DNA from: Pseudalkalibacillus decolorationis
Lineage (GTDB): Bacteria; Bacillota; Bacilli; Bacillales; Fictibacillaceae
NCBI RefSeq assembly: GCF_024609785.1
Contig: NZ_JANHJQ010000016.1
Location: 58,966 to 122,965 of the forward strand
Direction of reading: 5' to 3'
DNA: 64,000 nucleotides
The first letter of the stretch is position 1, and every line of letters begins with the position of its first letter. Shown here one piece after another: positions 18,426 through 28,719 of the stretch. The position numbers were made by a program, and so were the translations under genes. Under the pieces are notes generated by a model. The model had not been told where the DNA came from. It searched no databases and saw only the letters and a list, made by a program, of their open reading frames with translations.

Positions 18426-19706
18426 ATGGAAGTGAAAGAATTGATCCTCCAAGCAGAGGATATTCATAAAGCAACGGAGCTGATTAGTTCAAAGTTATCG
18501 AAACCTGTGATTATTGAAAATAAAAATTTTGAATTGATTTCTTACAGCTCCTCATTCGATAAATTCGATCAAACCCAGCAGAAGACGATACTTTCAAAGA
18601 AATGTCCAATCTTCATTATTGATCGATTGAAAAAAGAAGGAATTGTTCAGCGCCTTGAGAAACATTCCGATCCAATTCGAGTCCACCCTATTGAAGAATT
18701 AGGTTTTCATCAGCGTGTTGTGATTGCTGCCAAGCACCTCGGGCATACGATGGGATATATTTGGATCCAGGAATCCGATCAACTTTTAGACAGTGTGGAG
18801 CTTGGATTCCTTGAGGAGATCACCCCACACCTTGGTAACTTGATCCATGATGTTTTTACAAAGCTCAATGCCAAAAAGGGTAGAAAAGAAGAGGTATTGT
18901 GGCAGCTGCTTCATCATGAATATGGAAGTGAAAGTCAGTTACTGAATAATGCATCTTTAGCCAAACTTACATTGCCTGAACGGTTTTCTGTTGTTGTTTT
19001 TTCTGTATCAGCACCGCGGTATAAATTTATGCTTGATGACCTTGAGAAGATTGTCCACAATGCTTATAGCCATACACAAATGTATAGTTTGAAAACAGAA
19101 TTCCAAGTTATCTTAGTTCTCTACGGTGCAGCACGAAAGAAGTTTTCTTCACTGGAATTGGCTAGGAGTTTGATTGAAGAGGTTAAGCAGGAAATCGGAG
19201 AAGAAGAGTTTTATCAATTTTTAATCGGGGTAGGAAAAGAATATAACTCCTTGTATCATATGAGAAAAAGCTTTCTAGAAGCACTTGAGGTCATTGAAAC
19301 GGCAAACTTTATTAGTCCTCGTCCTGAATCAATGCCTCGCGAATTTGCTTATCTTGGAATTTATCGTTACTTAGCGACTCTCTATGAAAAGAACAGTTCA
19401 GAAGACTATTACAGTGATGATTTATTATCATTGATTCAGAATGATGCTGAAAAACAGACGGATCTGCTTCGAACGCTTGAAGTTTATTTAGCGAATAACG
19501 GGAAGGGGAAACAGACCGCCAATGAATTGTTTATCCATCCTAACACACTAAATTACCGAATCAAAAAAATACAAGAGCTCACTAATATCGATTTCAATGA
19601 TTTTAATATGAAATCATATTTATATACTGAATTGTTATTATTGAACAACGTTGCGGCTTACTATCAACGGTATAAAGGAGCCGTGAAAAAAGGAATCCCA
19701 TCATGA
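18426..19706 (+). CDS. putR: PucR/PutR family transcriptional regulator
   Basis: 426 residues. The N-terminus is a sensor-like region. The C-terminus (about 355-410) is the PucR-type HTH: LLRTLEVYLANNGKGKQTANELFIHPNTLNYRIKKIQEL. In Bacillus subtilis a protein of this family, PutR, activates the proline-degradation genes, and here the gene directly follows proline dehydrogenase and P5C dehydrogenase, so the same role is likely. It is separated from them by a terminator and has its own start ATG with GGAAAGG upstream. The specific effector (proline) is inference from family and position. Confidence 0.85.
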   Translation: MEVKELILQAEDIHKATELISSKLSKPVIIENKNFELISYSSSFDKFDQTQQKTILSKKCPIFIIDRLKKEGIVQRLEKHSDPIRVHPIEELGFHQRVVIAAKHLGHTMGYIWIQESDQLLDSVELGFLEEITPHLGNLIHDVFTKLNAKKGRKEEVLWQLLHHEYGSESQLLNNASLAKLTLPERFSVVVFSVSAPRYKFMLDDLEKIVHNAYSHTQMYSLKTEFQVILVLYGAARKKFSSLELARSLIEEVKQEIGEEEFYQFLIGVGKEYNSLYHMRKSFLEALEVIETANFISPRPESMPREFAYLGIYRYLATLYEKNSSEDYYSDDLLSLIQNDAEKQTDLLRTLEVYLANNGKGKQTANELFIHPNTLNYRIKKIQELTNIDFNDFNMKSYLYTELLLLNNVAAYYQRYKGAVKKGIPS

Positions 19707-19721
19707 GCATAGCTTTTTGAG

Positions 19722-19757
19722 AAGTCTTGTAGAAAACGGTCTCTACAAGACTTTTTA
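19722..19757 (+). terminator. Rho-independent terminator of putR
   Basis: AAGTCTTGTAGA (19722-19733) pairs perfectly with TCTACAAGACTT (19742-19753), followed by a T run. Confidence 0.9.
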
Positions 19758-19803
19758 ACAAATATATTTTTAGTATATGAAACGAATATTTGAAATTTTT
19801 TTA

Positions 19804-19896
19804 CACGTTAAGAAAGTATAAAAAATACTTTCTATAGTATAAGCGCAACTAAGGCGATCGCCTGCGCTAAGGCTTGGCGCTAGCCAAGTTTTCTTT
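19804..19896 (-). repeat. R1 palindromic repeat, copy 3
   Basis: A full-length copy in minus orientation, between the convergent putR and vanW-like genes. It differs from copy 2 by one extra A in the hairpin loop and at a position beside the GGCGATCGCC palindrome. Confidence 0.9.
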
Positions 19897-19928
19897 ATAA
19901 GGCTTAGTCCCCTCTCCACCCCTCTCCA

Positions 19929-20882
19929 TTACGGGTATATGGATCTGCCTTTACTTTGTAGGTGGATTTCCGGATCCGTTTTGATTTCTTTTTGTAACCG
20001 AGATGAGGTATTGGGAACTTCTTTTTTTGGTTCGTAATTAAGTACATCAGAAGAGTAAAGAGTAATGACCATACTTCCTTCATATCGTTTAGCTCGAATC
20101 AATATTGGTTGGTTATATTTATTTTTGAATCGAAAGTCAGGTCCGTACCAGCTTACCGTAGCATCACGCCCTGATGGAACATAAGGTACTTGCTTACTGT
20201 GGGAATAGCGCTCTATAATTTGTAATCCCGCACGATCGACAGCATTAAATAATGTTGATGAAACCTGACAAATTCCACCACCAATTCCTTCAGACAATTC
20301 CCCTCTAACGATAATGGGAGCACGCATGTATCCCTTGTCCCGGGTCCGCTTTCCTACAACTTGGTTAAATGAGAACGTTTCATTAGGAAAAACAACGTGA
20401 TTGTCAATTGCTTCTGCGGAAAGTGAGATATTGTGAGAACGACTTTTGTTGTTAGAATTAAAGTAAGTCACGTATTGACCAATCCGTTGTACCCGGATGT
20501 GAGCAAGTAGTTCACTGTCAACTTTCGGATAGATGTCCAACTCCGGCACTTCTATTTTTGAGGGACCATTACTATAGAAATAATTGTAGAACTGCTCCTT
20601 AAACGCCTGCCGATAAAGGCTGTAACCTACCTGTCCTGGGACGATTCTTCCCTGATCGTCGATTGTGGCATTTATGGGAGCCCGGTATACTTGCTTTTCA
20701 AGCTTGTCGGTGAATTGATTGTATTTTTTACGATCAATCATTGGAGTATTGGGAATGGGCACGTTAAAGTTTTCACGGTTAACAATGGCAATCGTCTGCC
20801 CTTGTTGGGTGACCGTTAAGCTGTCAGGAAGCTCGACAGGTTGAGCCAATAACAAAAGACCAGCAATCAATAGTTGTCTCAT
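19929..20882 (-). CDS. VanW family protein, exported
   Basis: 317 residues with a short hydrophobic N-terminus (MRQLLIAGLLLLAQP) that looks like a signal peptide. The VanW domain is clear in the second half: NHVVFPNETFSFNQVVGKRT, GGGICQVSSTLFNAV, then VSWYGPDFRFKN. VanW-domain proteins are common in spore formers and have been linked to cell-wall and vancomycin-resistance clusters, but their biochemical function is unknown; no van genes are nearby. Start ATG 20882 with GGGAGG upstream. Confidence 0.85.
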   Translation of the reverse strand: MRQLLIAGLLLLAQPVELPDSLTVTQQGQTIAIVNRENFNVPIPNTPMIDRKKYNQFTDKLEKQVYRAPINATIDDQGRIVPGQVGYSLYRQAFKEQFYNYFYSNGPSKIEVPELDIYPKVDSELLAHIRVQRIGQYVTYFNSNNKSRSHNISLSAEAIDNHVVFPNETFSFNQVVGKRTRDKGYMRAPIIVRGELSEGIGGGICQVSSTLFNAVDRAGLQIIERYSHSKQVPYVPSGRDATVSWYGPDFRFKNKYNQPILIRAKRYEGSMVITLYSSDVLNYEPKKEVPNTSSRLQKEIKTDPEIHLQSKGRSIYP

Positions 20883-21231
20883 AAGTCGGTATACCTCCCA
20901 CCATTAGTATGAACAGGTGTTTATCCTTTAATGTAAATCAAGCGTAATAATTGTAGTCAGTATTAAACTATTGTTCGATTTTTTATCTTATAATCGGTAC
21001 TAGCATAGTCATGATTACGATTTCTTTTTTTTGTTTATTATTGTGCATAAGTTAGTATGAAGGAAATCTTACATAATCTAGTTGTTTTTCGGAAATCTAA
21101 TATGGGGAATCATGTCAAAGTTTTAAGAGAAATGGTTGAGGAAGCAGAACAAAAACAATTCGGTTTTGAAATGAAATTAAAGCTTACTAGGTATTAAACC
21201 TAGTAACAAACTGGGTAAGGAGAGTGAGGAA
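20883..21231. other. Intergenic region with hairpin and a 31-codon frame
   Basis: A short plus-strand frame, 21102-21197 (MGNHVKVLREMVEEAEQKQ...), has no ribosome binding site and no family I recognise; it may be a gene fragment. Its end overlaps the perfect hairpin TTACTAGGT-ATTAA-ACCTAGTAA (21184-21206), which lies 26 bp before the metallo-hydrolase start and could act as an operator or leader structure. Confidence 0.35.
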
Positions 21232-22080
21232 TTGCAGAAACTAAAACAGATCTTCAATCGTATCTTATACCTACCACCGTATCAAAAAACGGATCGTCCC
21301 ATCTTAGCAGCAATAATAGGGAATGATAAAACACTAATAATTGATGCTGGAAACTCTTCAAGTCATGCAAAATTGTTTCTGAATCAATTGGAGGAACGTA
21401 ACATCAAAGGAGACTGGCTTGTCCTCACTCATTGGCATTGGGACCATATATTTGGAATGAGTGAAATGCAAGTTCCGATTATTTCCCATTACAAGACACG
21501 TAACAAAATCAAAGAATTACAGGATCTGTCTTGGGAGGATAAATACCTAGATCAACGTGTTAAAGAAGGAACAGAAATCCCATTTTGTGCGGATGCAATA
21601 AAGGAAGAGTTGGGGGATAAGAGGGATATTTTTCTTCCTGATCCTGATCTTACATTTGAAACGCAAATGGAAGTGAATTTAGGCGAACTGACTTGTGTAA
21701 TCATCCATGTGGGTGGAGATCATTCCCATGACACCAGCATTATTTATATTCCTGAGGAAAAGGCCCTATTTCTAGGGGATTGTCTGTATGCAAATCTCTA
21801 CGCAAAAAAATGGAACTATACAATTGAAAATACACTCCGGCTAATTGATCGAATTGAAAAATATGATGCGGATATTTTTTTTCTTTCCCATCATCAGGAT
21901 CCATTAACCAAAAAGGAATTTAGTTCTTTCCTCCATCTTCTAAAAAACACAGCCTTTCTTACAAAAAAGTATGAAGGAGACCAAGAAGCTATTGTTAGAG
22001 AAATGTCTAAGAGTTTGCAAAGGAGATTAAACGAAGTTGAGATCGAGACTATTAGCTATTTTGTTAATGGCTTTTCATGA
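21232..22080 (+). CDS. Metallo-beta-lactamase fold hydrolase
   Basis: 282 residues with the binuclear metal motif H67-W-H69-W-D71-H72, then a later conserved His (VGGDHSHD), Asp (FLGDCLY) and His (FLSHHQD), all expected for an active MBL-fold enzyme. TTG 21232 has AGGAG about nine bases before it. The family includes many thioesterases, lactonases and glyoxalase-II-like enzymes, and nothing in the context points to one substrate. It is followed by the 0.6-kb urease promoter region. Confidence 0.8.
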   Translation: MQKLKQIFNRILYLPPYQKTDRPILAAIIGNDKTLIIDAGNSSSHAKLFLNQLEERNIKGDWLVLTHWHWDHIFGMSEMQVPIISHYKTRNKIKELQDLSWEDKYLDQRVKEGTEIPFCADAIKEELGDKRDIFLPDPDLTFETQMEVNLGELTCVIIHVGGDHSHDTSIIYIPEEKALFLGDCLYANLYAKKWNYTIENTLRLIDRIEKYDADIFFLSHHQDPLTKKEFSSFLHLLKNTAFLTKKYEGDQEAIVREMSKSLQRRLNEVEIETISYFVNGFS

Positions 22081-22253
22081 AATTATTGATTCAATCAAAT
22101 CACTCTTTTGGAAGGGGTTTTGACCGTCCACCCTGCGTCAATATGGTTGTTCAAAAGTAAGTTATAACAGACCATAGCAAATTGTGCTAACGCATGTTAG
22201 TAAGGTAACGATTATTCCTTTAAATGTAATGCTTTAGACAATCGTAACAACTA

Positions 22254-22269
22254 TGTGAAATTTTTCACA
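22254..22269. promoter_or_regulatory. CRP/FNR-family type operator
   Basis: TGTGAAATTTTTCACA fits TGTGA-N6-TCACA exactly, the site shape bound by CRP/FNR-family proteins. Its centre is about 40 bp before the -10 box. The spacing (N6) does not fit the TnrA/GlnR consensus (N7), although those nitrogen regulators are usual for Bacillus urease. Confidence 0.45.
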
Positions 22270-22276
22270 AATTTTA

Positions 22277-22306
22277 TTGTTTTACTCAATCCAACTATGC
22301 TATAAT
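22277..22306 (+). promoter_or_regulatory. Sigma-A promoter of the urease operon
   Basis: Perfect -10 TATAAT at 22301-22306 with an extended TG (22298-22299), and a weak -35 TTGTTT at 22277-22282 (18-bp spacing). Confidence 0.55.
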
Positions 22307-22706
22307 TCGATAGTCAAGATCATTCCCTCGATTTTGGCAATTAACTCCTCTCTTTATATGAGCTCATTCACTTCCCTACAGCCTTGTAGTCGACAGTGAT
22401 ATTCCTATTCGTTCAAATTTTAAAACCGGTTAAACTACAAATAACTTTGTCTTTGTTTTTTGCTTCGAGATCCATGGTAGGAAAAAGCAAGGGGACATAT
22501 ATATCAACATAATCAGGTTTCTAGTCGTCTAGACTTGAGTTTGTTATGAGATTTATATGACCATACTGAACATGTAGTCGATGTTTTTTTAGTTTGGAGA
22601 GAAAGAACGGGCCCGGTCACCTTCCTTGCTTGTGCATAGTATTTCGAAGCTCAATCAAATCAATCATGATTTGTTTATTTAATTATGGAAAATGAGGTGA
22701 AGCAAC

Positions 22707-23009
22707 GTGAAACTAAACCCGGTTGAGCAAGAAAAATTGATGTTATACTTTGCCGGCGAACTCGCTTTAAATCGTAAAGAAAAAGGTTTGAAATTAAATT
22801 ATCCAGAAGCGGTTGCTATAATCAGCCGTTTTATTTTGGAAGGTGCAAGGGAAGGAAAAACAGTAGCCCAACTGATGAGTGAAGGTAAACATGTCCTTAC
22901 ACCTGAAGATGTGATGGACGGCGTTCCCGAAATGATTAAAGACGTCCAAGTGGAGGCAACTTTCCCTGACGGTACAAAACTTGTAACGGTCCATACACCC
23001 GTTCAATAA
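22707..23009 (+). CDS. ureA: Urease gamma subunit
   Basis: 100 residues, the normal length of UreA, the smallest structural subunit of nickel urease, which hydrolyses urea to ammonia and CO2. [31 protein letters not shown] N-terminus and the [14 protein letters not shown] segment are diagnostic. The start ATG-equivalent codon is GTG, 22707, with GAGGTGA before it. First gene of the operon; ureB follows after 36 bp. Confidence 0.97.
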   Translation: MKLNPVEQEKLMLYFAGELALNRKEKGLKLNYPEAVAIISRFILEGAREGKTVAQLMSEGKHVLTPEDVMDGVPEMIKDVQVEATFPDGTKLVTVHTPVQ

Positions 23010-23045
23010 CAACGAAATGAACAATGGATTGAGGAGGCGTTAATA

Positions 23046-23414
23046 TTGATACCTGGTGAATATAAGATTGCTAGTGGCGATATTGAAATCAATACCGGAA
23101 GAAAAACAAAGACTATCCGTGTTGCAAACACTGGAGACCGACCGATTCAAGTCGGTTCCCATTATCATTTCATCGAAGCCAACAAATATTTAGATTTCCA
23201 GCGTGAAGAAACAGTCGGTATGCAGTTAAACATCCCATCTGGCACAGCTGTGCGGTTTGAACCCGGTGAGGAAAAAGAAGTGGAGTTAACCGAAATTAGC
23301 GGTCGACAAAATGTATATGGTCTAAACAACTTAACGGACGGTTCAATTGACAATAAAGAAGAGATTATCGAAAACGCGGATAACTCGGGATTTAAAGGAG
23401 CGGATGCCGAATGA
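23046..23414 (+). CDS. ureB: Urease beta subunit
   Basis: 122 residues, with the conserved MIPGEY start, [33 protein letters not shown] and LDFQREE blocks of UreB. The start is TTG 23046, with GAGGAGG eight bases before it. The 3' end overlaps ureC by the ATGA-type four bases, implying translational coupling. The acidic tail after residue 103 is a little longer than in most homologues. Confidence 0.96.
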   Translation: MIPGEYKIASGDIEINTGRKTKTIRVANTGDRPIQVGSHYHFIEANKYLDFQREETVGMQLNIPSGTAVRFEPGEEKEVELTEISGRQNVYGLNNLTDGSIDNKEEIIENADNSGFKGADAE

Positions 23415-25126
23415 AAATCTCTAGAGAAAATTATGCAAATATGTACGGACCTACTTCAGGTGATATGGTTCGGCTTGCAGATACCGATCTATGGATAGAA
23501 ATCGAAAAGGATTACACACATTACGGTGATGAAGGTGTATTCGGTGGCGGTAAATCTTTACGTGTTGGAATGGGGCAAAACGGTACCCAAACGCGACTTG
23601 AAGGAGTACTTGACGCTGTGATAACCAACGTTGTTATTATCGATTATACCGGAATCGTGAAAGCCGATGTTGGCATGAAAGATGGAAGAATTGCCGGAAT
23701 TGGAAAAGCCGGAAATCCCGATACGATGGATGGTGTTGATCCGAACATGGTGATCGGTGTCGGAACGGAAGTTTACGCTGGCGAAGGTTTAATTGCGACA
23801 GCTGGAGCAATTGATACACATATTCATTTTATCAGCCCCGACCAAGTGGATGTTGCGCTTGCCACAGGAACTACCACAATGATTGGAGGGGGGACAGGCC
23901 CTGCTGCAGGTTCGAAGGCAGCAAGCTCCACCCCTGGGGAATGGAATATCTTTAAAATGTTAGAAGCTGTTGAGAATTTACCAGTTAACATTGGGTTGTT
24001 AGGAAAAGGAAGTGCTTCCACACAAGAACCGCTGATTGAACAAATCAGGGCCGGGGCTATTGGCCTGAAAGTTCATGAAGACTGGGGCGCGACTCCTTCC
24101 GCACTTCATCAAAGCCTGACCACTGCTGATGAATATGACGTCCAAATTGCACTTCACTCAGATACGTTAAATGAGGCAGGATTTGTCGAAGATACGCTCA
24201 AAGCGATTGACGGCCGGGTGATTCATACGTTCCACACAGAAGGGGCAGGCGGCGGCCATTCCCCGGATATGTTAAAGATGGCATCGTATCCGAATGTACT
24301 GCCTGCGTCAACAAACCCAACAAAACCATTTACCACCAATACGATTGATGAACATCTGGATATGATGATGGTGTGTCACCACTTGTCACATGACGTTCCT
24401 GAAGATGTCGCTTTCGCTGATTCCAGAATTCGTCCAGAGACAATAGCCGCTGAAGATATCATGCACGACCTCGGTATTTTAAGCATCATGTCATCGGATT
24501 CGCAAGCAATGGGCCGTGTGGGAGAAATGATTATTCGTACATGGCAGACAGCTGATAAAATGAAGAAACAGCGAGGCACCTTACCAGAAGATCAAGGAAA
24601 AGATCATGACAATTTTAGAGCCAAGCGATACGTTGCAAAATATACGATCAATCCGGCCATTGCCCAAGGGATCAGCCATGAAATCGGTTCGATTGAAGTT
24701 GGGAAATTAGCGGACATCATCCTATGGGATCCCATGTTCTTTGGTGTTAAACCCGAAGTTGTCATTAAAGGCGGATTGGCTGCTTACGCACAGATAGGTG
24801 ATACGAATGCTTCCATCCCAACACCACAGCCGATGATGGCTCGGCGGATGTTTGCCTTCCATGGTAAAGCCACGGCACTTACGAGTATGACATTCCTACC
24901 GAAAGTAGCTGTCGATAATGCGATTCCGAAACGTCTTGGATTGCAAAAACAAATCGGGGTTGTTAAAAACTGCCGGAATATTGGAAAAAAAGATATGAAA
25001 TTGAATGCTGAAACCCCGAAAATTGATGTCAATCCGGAAACATACGAAGTGAAGGTGAACGGCGAATTGATACGTTGTGAACCGTTTAGCGAGCTTCCTA
25101 TGGCACAACGGTATTTCTTATTTTAA
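23411..25126 (+). CDS. ureC: Urease alpha (catalytic) subunit
   Basis: 571 residues, full length. The active site is intact: H137-I-H139 ligands, K220 in GLKVHEDWG (the lysine that becomes carbamylated and bridges the two nickels), the HSDTLNEAG and [15 protein letters not shown] histidines, H323 in the mobile-flap segment [11 protein letters not shown], and D363 in SSDSQAMGR. The N-terminus [18 protein letters not shown] is typical. Nothing suggests an inactive enzyme. Confidence 0.98.
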   Translation: MKISRENYANMYGPTSGDMVRLADTDLWIEIEKDYTHYGDEGVFGGGKSLRVGMGQNGTQTRLEGVLDAVITNVVIIDYTGIVKADVGMKDGRIAGIGKAGNPDTMDGVDPNMVIGVGTEVYAGEGLIATAGAIDTHIHFISPDQVDVALATGTTTMIGGGTGPAAGSKAASSTPGEWNIFKMLEAVENLPVNIGLLGKGSASTQEPLIEQIRAGAIGLKVHEDWGATPSALHQSLTTADEYDVQIALHSDTLNEAGFVEDTLKAIDGRVIHTFHTEGAGGGHSPDMLKMASYPNVLPASTNPTKPFTTNTIDEHLDMMMVCHHLSHDVPEDVAFADSRIRPETIAAEDIMHDLGILSIMSSDSQAMGRVGEMIIRTWQTADKMKKQRGTLPEDQGKDHDNFRAKRYVAKYTINPAIAQGISHEIGSIEVGKLADIILWDPMFFGVKPEVVIKGGLAAYAQIGDTNASIPTPQPMMARRMFAFHGKATALTSMTFLPKVAVDNAIPKRLGLQKQIGVVKNCRNIGKKDMKLNAETPKIDVNPETYEVKVNGELIRCEPFSELPMAQRYFLF

Positions 25127-25142
25127 AGGGAGGAGAACGGGC

Positions 25143-25586
25143 ATGCTTATTCAAAAAGTTATAAGGAACATTGATGATGAAAAAGAAGCGCCAAAACGTC
25201 GTGAGTGGATTGAATTGGACTGGGAAGAACTAAATAAACGTATCTTACGCAAAACAACGGATCAAGGTACGGATGTGGCCATTTCCCTGGATCAGGATCA
25301 ACCCCTTCACTTCGGTGACCTTATATATGAAGATAAAGAGAGACAAATCGCCGTACGGACAAAGCTTGAAGAAGTGATCGTTATTCATCCGAAGACGATT
25401 ACTGAGATGGGTAAAGCCGCTTTTGAACTCGGGAACCGTCATACACCGTGTTTGATAAGTGAAAATGAGATTATTGTTCGATACGATCATACATTGGGAA
25501 AATTGCTAGAAGAGGTTGGTGTCGGTTATGAGCGTTCAGAAAGAAGATTCAAACAACCGTTTAAATACCGGGGGCATCAGCACTGA
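25143..25586 (+). CDS. ureE: Urease accessory protein, nickel metallochaperone
   Basis: 147 residues; UreE delivers Ni2+ to the UreG-containing activation complex. ATG 25143 with GGGAGGAG just upstream is the start. The N-terminal domain and the [10 protein letters not shown] metal-binding segment are recognisable. The C-terminal tail ends in YRGHQH, giving only a short His tail compared with the His-rich tails of some enterobacterial UreE. The 3' end overlaps ureF by about 60 bp. Confidence 0.92.
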   Translation: MLIQKVIRNIDDEKEAPKRREWIELDWEELNKRILRKTTDQGTDVAISLDQDQPLHFGDLIYEDKERQIAVRTKLEEVIVIHPKTITEMGKAAFELGNRHTPCLISENEIIVRYDHTLGKLLEEVGVGYERSERRFKQPFKYRGHQH

Positions 25587-26268
25587 GCAACAGCTTCTCC
25601 ACCTGTTTCAGATACATGATTCAGCGTTTCCAATTGGCTCCTATACACAGTCTTTTGGGATGGAAACGTACATTCAGCAAAATTTGATTACAACGAAACA
25701 AGAATTGGTCGATTATTGCAAATCTTATTTGTTTTATAACCTGGCCTGCGGGGATGCGATTCTTGTTAAAGAATCGCATCAGGCTGCAGAAAATAAAGAT
25801 TATGACAAACTTGTCTATCTAGAGCAGATTTGCAACGGAATGAAATTGGCGCGGGAATTGCGAAGTGGCAGCATAAAGATGGGCAAACAGTTCCTGCAAA
25901 CGGTATTGCCGCTCGGTGAATCTGAATTAATGAAAGAATGGAAAAGCAGGTTTGATGATAAAGAAATCAAAGGTCATTATGCCGTTTTGTATGGTATTTA
26001 TACTGCCAGTCACGGTATTGATAAAGAAAAGACCGTTTCTAGGTTTTTATACGCCTCCATTAACGGGCTGATACAAAATGCGGTTCGAGCCGTCCCGCTT
26101 GGACAAAACAGCGGTGTACAAGCTTTGTATGAGTTACTTTCACTAATTGAAGAAGCGGGAAACTGCGTAATGAACTACACATTGGATGATTTGTACAATA
26201 ATGCATTGGGAATTGAAATGGCGTCGATGAAACACGAATACCTATTTTCGCGCTTGTTTATTTCATAA
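25528..26268 (+). CDS. ureF: Urease accessory protein UreF
   Basis: 246 residues; with UreD and UreG it forms the GTP-dependent complex that loads nickel into apo-urease. Diagnostic blocks: [25 protein letters not shown], then GDAILVKE and the C-terminal [21 protein letters not shown] 25528 lies inside the ureE 3' end; a TTG at 25516 is in frame upstream. The overlap implies coupled translation. Confidence 0.93.
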   Translation: MSVQKEDSNNRLNTGGISTEQQLLHLFQIHDSAFPIGSYTQSFGMETYIQQNLITTKQELVDYCKSYLFYNLACGDAILVKESHQAAENKDYDKLVYLEQICNGMKLARELRSGSIKMGKQFLQTVLPLGESELMKEWKSRFDDKEIKGHYAVLYGIYTASHGIDKEKTVSRFLYASINGLIQNAVRAVPLGQNSGVQALYELLSLIEEAGNCVMNYTLDDLYNNALGIEMASMKHEYLFSRLFIS

Positions 26269-26304
26269 TTTTCGGCGTCGTCACATAAAAAGGAGTAGAT
26301 GAAC

Positions 26305-26943
26305 ATGAAACCAGTACGACTTGGAATTGGTGGGCCTGTTGGTTCAGGAAAAACCTCACTTGTAGACAGATTAACAAGTGAACTTTATAAGAGGTATGAA
26401 GTAGCGGTCATTACAAATGACATCTATACGAGAGAGGATGCCGAATTTTTAATAAAGAGCGGCGTTTTAGAAGAAGACCGAATTATTGGTGTCGAAACAG
26501 GAGGATGCCCGCATACAGCGATCCGAGAAGATGCTTCGATGAATTTTGAAGCTATTGATCAATTGAAAACAACGTTCAGTAATTTGGATATTATCTTTGT
26601 GGAAAGTGGTGGGGATAACTTGTCGGCGACATTCAGCCCCGAGTTGGTCGATGCTTATATCTATGTGATTGATGTCGCAGAAGGACAGGATATCCCCCGT
26701 AAAGGTGGACCGGCATTATCTCGTTCGGATTTGCTTATGATTAATAAAATAGATCTTGCTCCACATGTAGGTGTAGATTTGGATCAAATGGAAAGCGACA
26801 CACAGAAACTGCGCGGTGGACGTCCATACGTATTTACTGACTTAAAAAGTAAACAAGGACTGGATGAAGTGATTAACTGGATCAAACGTGATCTATTATT
26901 AGAGGGGGCCGATTCCTCTGGAACAAATACTTCAACCGCCTAA
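26305..26943 (+). CDS. ureG: Urease accessory GTPase UreG
   Basis: 212 residues; SIMIBI-class GTPase powering nickel insertion. The P-loop GPVGSGKT is at residues 10-17; the nickel-site motif CPH occurs in [25 protein letters not shown] and the NKIDLAP guanine-binding motif follow. ATG 26305 is preferred to ATG 26299, which is only three bases from AGGAG. Confidence 0.97.
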   Translation: MKPVRLGIGGPVGSGKTSLVDRLTSELYKRYEVAVITNDIYTREDAEFLIKSGVLEEDRIIGVETGGCPHTAIREDASMNFEAIDQLKTTFSNLDIIFVESGGDNLSATFSPELVDAYIYVIDVAEGQDIPRKGGPALSRSDLLMINKIDLAPHVGVDLDQMESDTQKLRGGRPYVFTDLKSKQGLDEVINWIKRDLLLEGADSSGTNTSTA

Positions 26944-26965
26944 AATCAATCATCACGGAAAACTA

Positions 26966-27724
26966 TTGTTGGAATTCCAGAAGAAAAATGGCCTAACATG
27001 TTTAACAGACTGCTTTCAACAATCACCGTTAAAAGCGAGCCGTGCATTATATCTTGATGATAAGGAAAAGGCCACGGTTTACCTCATGGAATCGTCGGGT
27101 GGACTGGTAGCCGGAGACCGTAATGAATACAAGGTTCACTTAAAGAAACAGGCTAATGTCTGCCTTCTCCAGCAATCGGCAACAAAAGTATATCCGTCTT
27201 TGAATGAACTTTCTTCCGCTCAACATGTCTCTGTGCAGCTTGATGGAGGGGCGCGTTTGGAATGGATGCCGGAGGCGATTATTCCTTTCAAAGACGCAAA
27301 ATTTAATGGAGATACAATGATTCGGATGAAAAGGGATTCAACACTATTGTGGGGGGAAATCATATCGCCCGGGCGCGAAAAAAGAAATGAATGTTTTTAC
27401 TATGATGAATTCCGGTCAAGTTTTCAAATTTGGGTCGAAGAGGAGTGTCTTGCTTATGACACCCTCCACCTTTCCCCGACAAGGATGCCGCTACAACAGA
27501 TCGGATTACTCGAAAAATCTTTATATATTGGTTCATTGTGGTTTGTTTCGCCAGAAGTTCAATCTATAAGTATAAGAGATTTACATGATAAATTCAAAAT
27601 CTCCAAAGATATCAATGCCAGTGTTACAGGCTTGGAAGGGAAAGGACTTCATTTCAGGTGGCTTGCCACCGATTTATGGGCGCTGAAGAAGGAAATGAAT
27701 AAAATATGGAATCAGTTAACTTAG
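26966..27724 (+). CDS. ureD: Urease accessory protein UreD
   Basis: 252 residues; scaffold of the urease activation complex. CLTDCFQQSPLKASRALYLD, SSGGLVAGDRNEYKV, QQSATKVYPS and EWMPEAIIPF are typical. TTG 26966 gives a protein starting at LLEFQKK. The frame is open and protein-like upstream as far as 26903 ([16 protein letters not shown]), with GAGGGGG at 26902-26908 spaced for a CTG at 26918. The real N-terminus may therefore be about 16 residues longer and overlap ureG. Confidence 0.9.
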   Translation: MLEFQKKNGLTCLTDCFQQSPLKASRALYLDDKEKATVYLMESSGGLVAGDRNEYKVHLKKQANVCLLQQSATKVYPSLNELSSAQHVSVQLDGGARLEWMPEAIIPFKDAKFNGDTMIRMKRDSTLLWGEIISPGREKRNECFYYDEFRSSFQIWVEEECLAYDTLHLSPTRMPLQQIGLLEKSLYIGSLWFVSPEVQSISIRDLHDKFKISKDINASVTGLEGKGLHFRWLATDLWALKKEMNKIWNQLT

Positions 27725-27751
27725 AGTAGAATTATTAAAGGGGGATAAGAA

Positions 27752-28408
27752 ATGGAAATCAGTTTTTTAACAGTTTTATTGTTCGGTTTTATATTGGGGG
27801 TTAAACATTCACTCGAACCTGATCATATTATTGCTGTCTCAACCATTGCCAGCAAAACGAAAACGTTATGGCGGTCTTCACTCGCAGGTGTATACTGGGG
27901 GATCGGGCATACGGTGACATTATTTATAGTGGGACTTGTATTGATTGTCCTCAAAGCAGAGGTCAACGAAGTATTTGCGTTGTCACTCGAATTCCTTGTT
28001 GGAATTATGCTCGTTTATCTTGGAGTTACGAGTATGTTTGTTTATAAAAAGAGGCTGGTCGAACAAAAGGAATACTCACGGTCACCTCATATTGCGTACG
28101 GAAAGTCTTTCTTGATTGGAATTGTACATGGTCTGGCCGGAAGTGCGGCAATGATTTTATTGACGGTTTCTACCGTATCCAGCGTATGGCAAGAAGCGGT
28201 CTATATTATTGTGTTTGGAGCTGGAACCATTGTCGGGATGCTATTTTTTACGACTCTCATTGGTGTCCCGTTTGTGTTGAGCGCTGACAAAAAAAGACTT
28301 AACCGTTTGCTCACACAAGTGACTGGGGGCATTAGCGCGGTATTCGGGATCTATTACATGTATAATCTCGGCATCACGGAAGGATTGTTTAAACTATGGT
28401 TAGAATAA
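27752..28408 (+). CDS. ureH: UreH-type nickel permease
   Basis: 218 residues, six or seven hydrophobic segments, member of the NicO/UreH nickel-cobalt transporter group. The first helix carries the family's metal motif as VKHSLEPDHIIAVSTI (H-x4-DH). VYWGIGHTVTLFIVG and IGIVHGLAGSAAM are also conserved. As the last gene of the urease operon (ATG with GGGGGATAAG upstream) it supplies Ni2+ for the enzyme. The order ureABCEFGDH is the one known from Bacillus sp. TB-90. Confidence 0.92.
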   Translation: MEISFLTVLLFGFILGVKHSLEPDHIIAVSTIASKTKTLWRSSLAGVYWGIGHTVTLFIVGLVLIVLKAEVNEVFALSLEFLVGIMLVYLGVTSMFVYKKRLVEQKEYSRSPHIAYGKSFLIGIVHGLAGSAAMILLTVSTVSSVWQEAVYIIVFGAGTIVGMLFFTTLIGVPFVLSADKKRLNRLLTQVTGGISAVFGIYYMYNLGITEGLFKLWLE

Positions 28409-28522
28409 AGCATCATTCTATATATCTTTTTTGGCCTTCCGCGTAGTTATTGCACTTTTTATATAAAACTTGGGCTGTACCGGCCTCTTTAAACTTATTT
28501 AAAATTCGATTGGCGCTAGTGG

Positions 28523-28553
28523 AGGAACTGTCGGTTAGGACAGTTCCTTTTAC
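28523..28553 (+). terminator. Probable terminator of the urease operon
   Basis: AGGAACTGTC (28523-28532), loop GGTTAG, GACAGTTCCT (28539-28548), a perfect 10-bp stem followed by TTTACTATTTTA. It is 115 bp after ureH. The T tail is interrupted. Confidence 0.6.
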
Positions 28554-28719
28554 TATTTTAGTACCGACCGATATGGAACGATCAGAAATATGGCTCTTTT
28601 TGATTGTTCTCAAGTTGTTTACGTTGAAATTCGTTAAAGATCATTTTACTCATTATTTATTCAACGTTCTCTCTAATTGATTTCATTATAACGGGTTCTC
28701 TGTGATAAACCACAAAAAA

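Larger units (their letters stand above)
22081..22706. other. Urease upstream region with ~390-nt leader
   Basis: 626 bp without a gene, holding the urease promoter (22277-22306) and a CRP/FNR-type palindrome (22254-22269). If transcription starts near 22313, the mRNA has a 390-nt untranslated leader. The leader has repeated TAGTCGA-like and poly-T stretches but I cannot match it to a known riboswitch class. Confidence 0.5.

Noticed and set aside
22307..22706. Riboswitch in the urease leader
   Set aside because: I could not match it to any known class (no guanidine, NiCo, or other conserved core), so only a long leader is reported.
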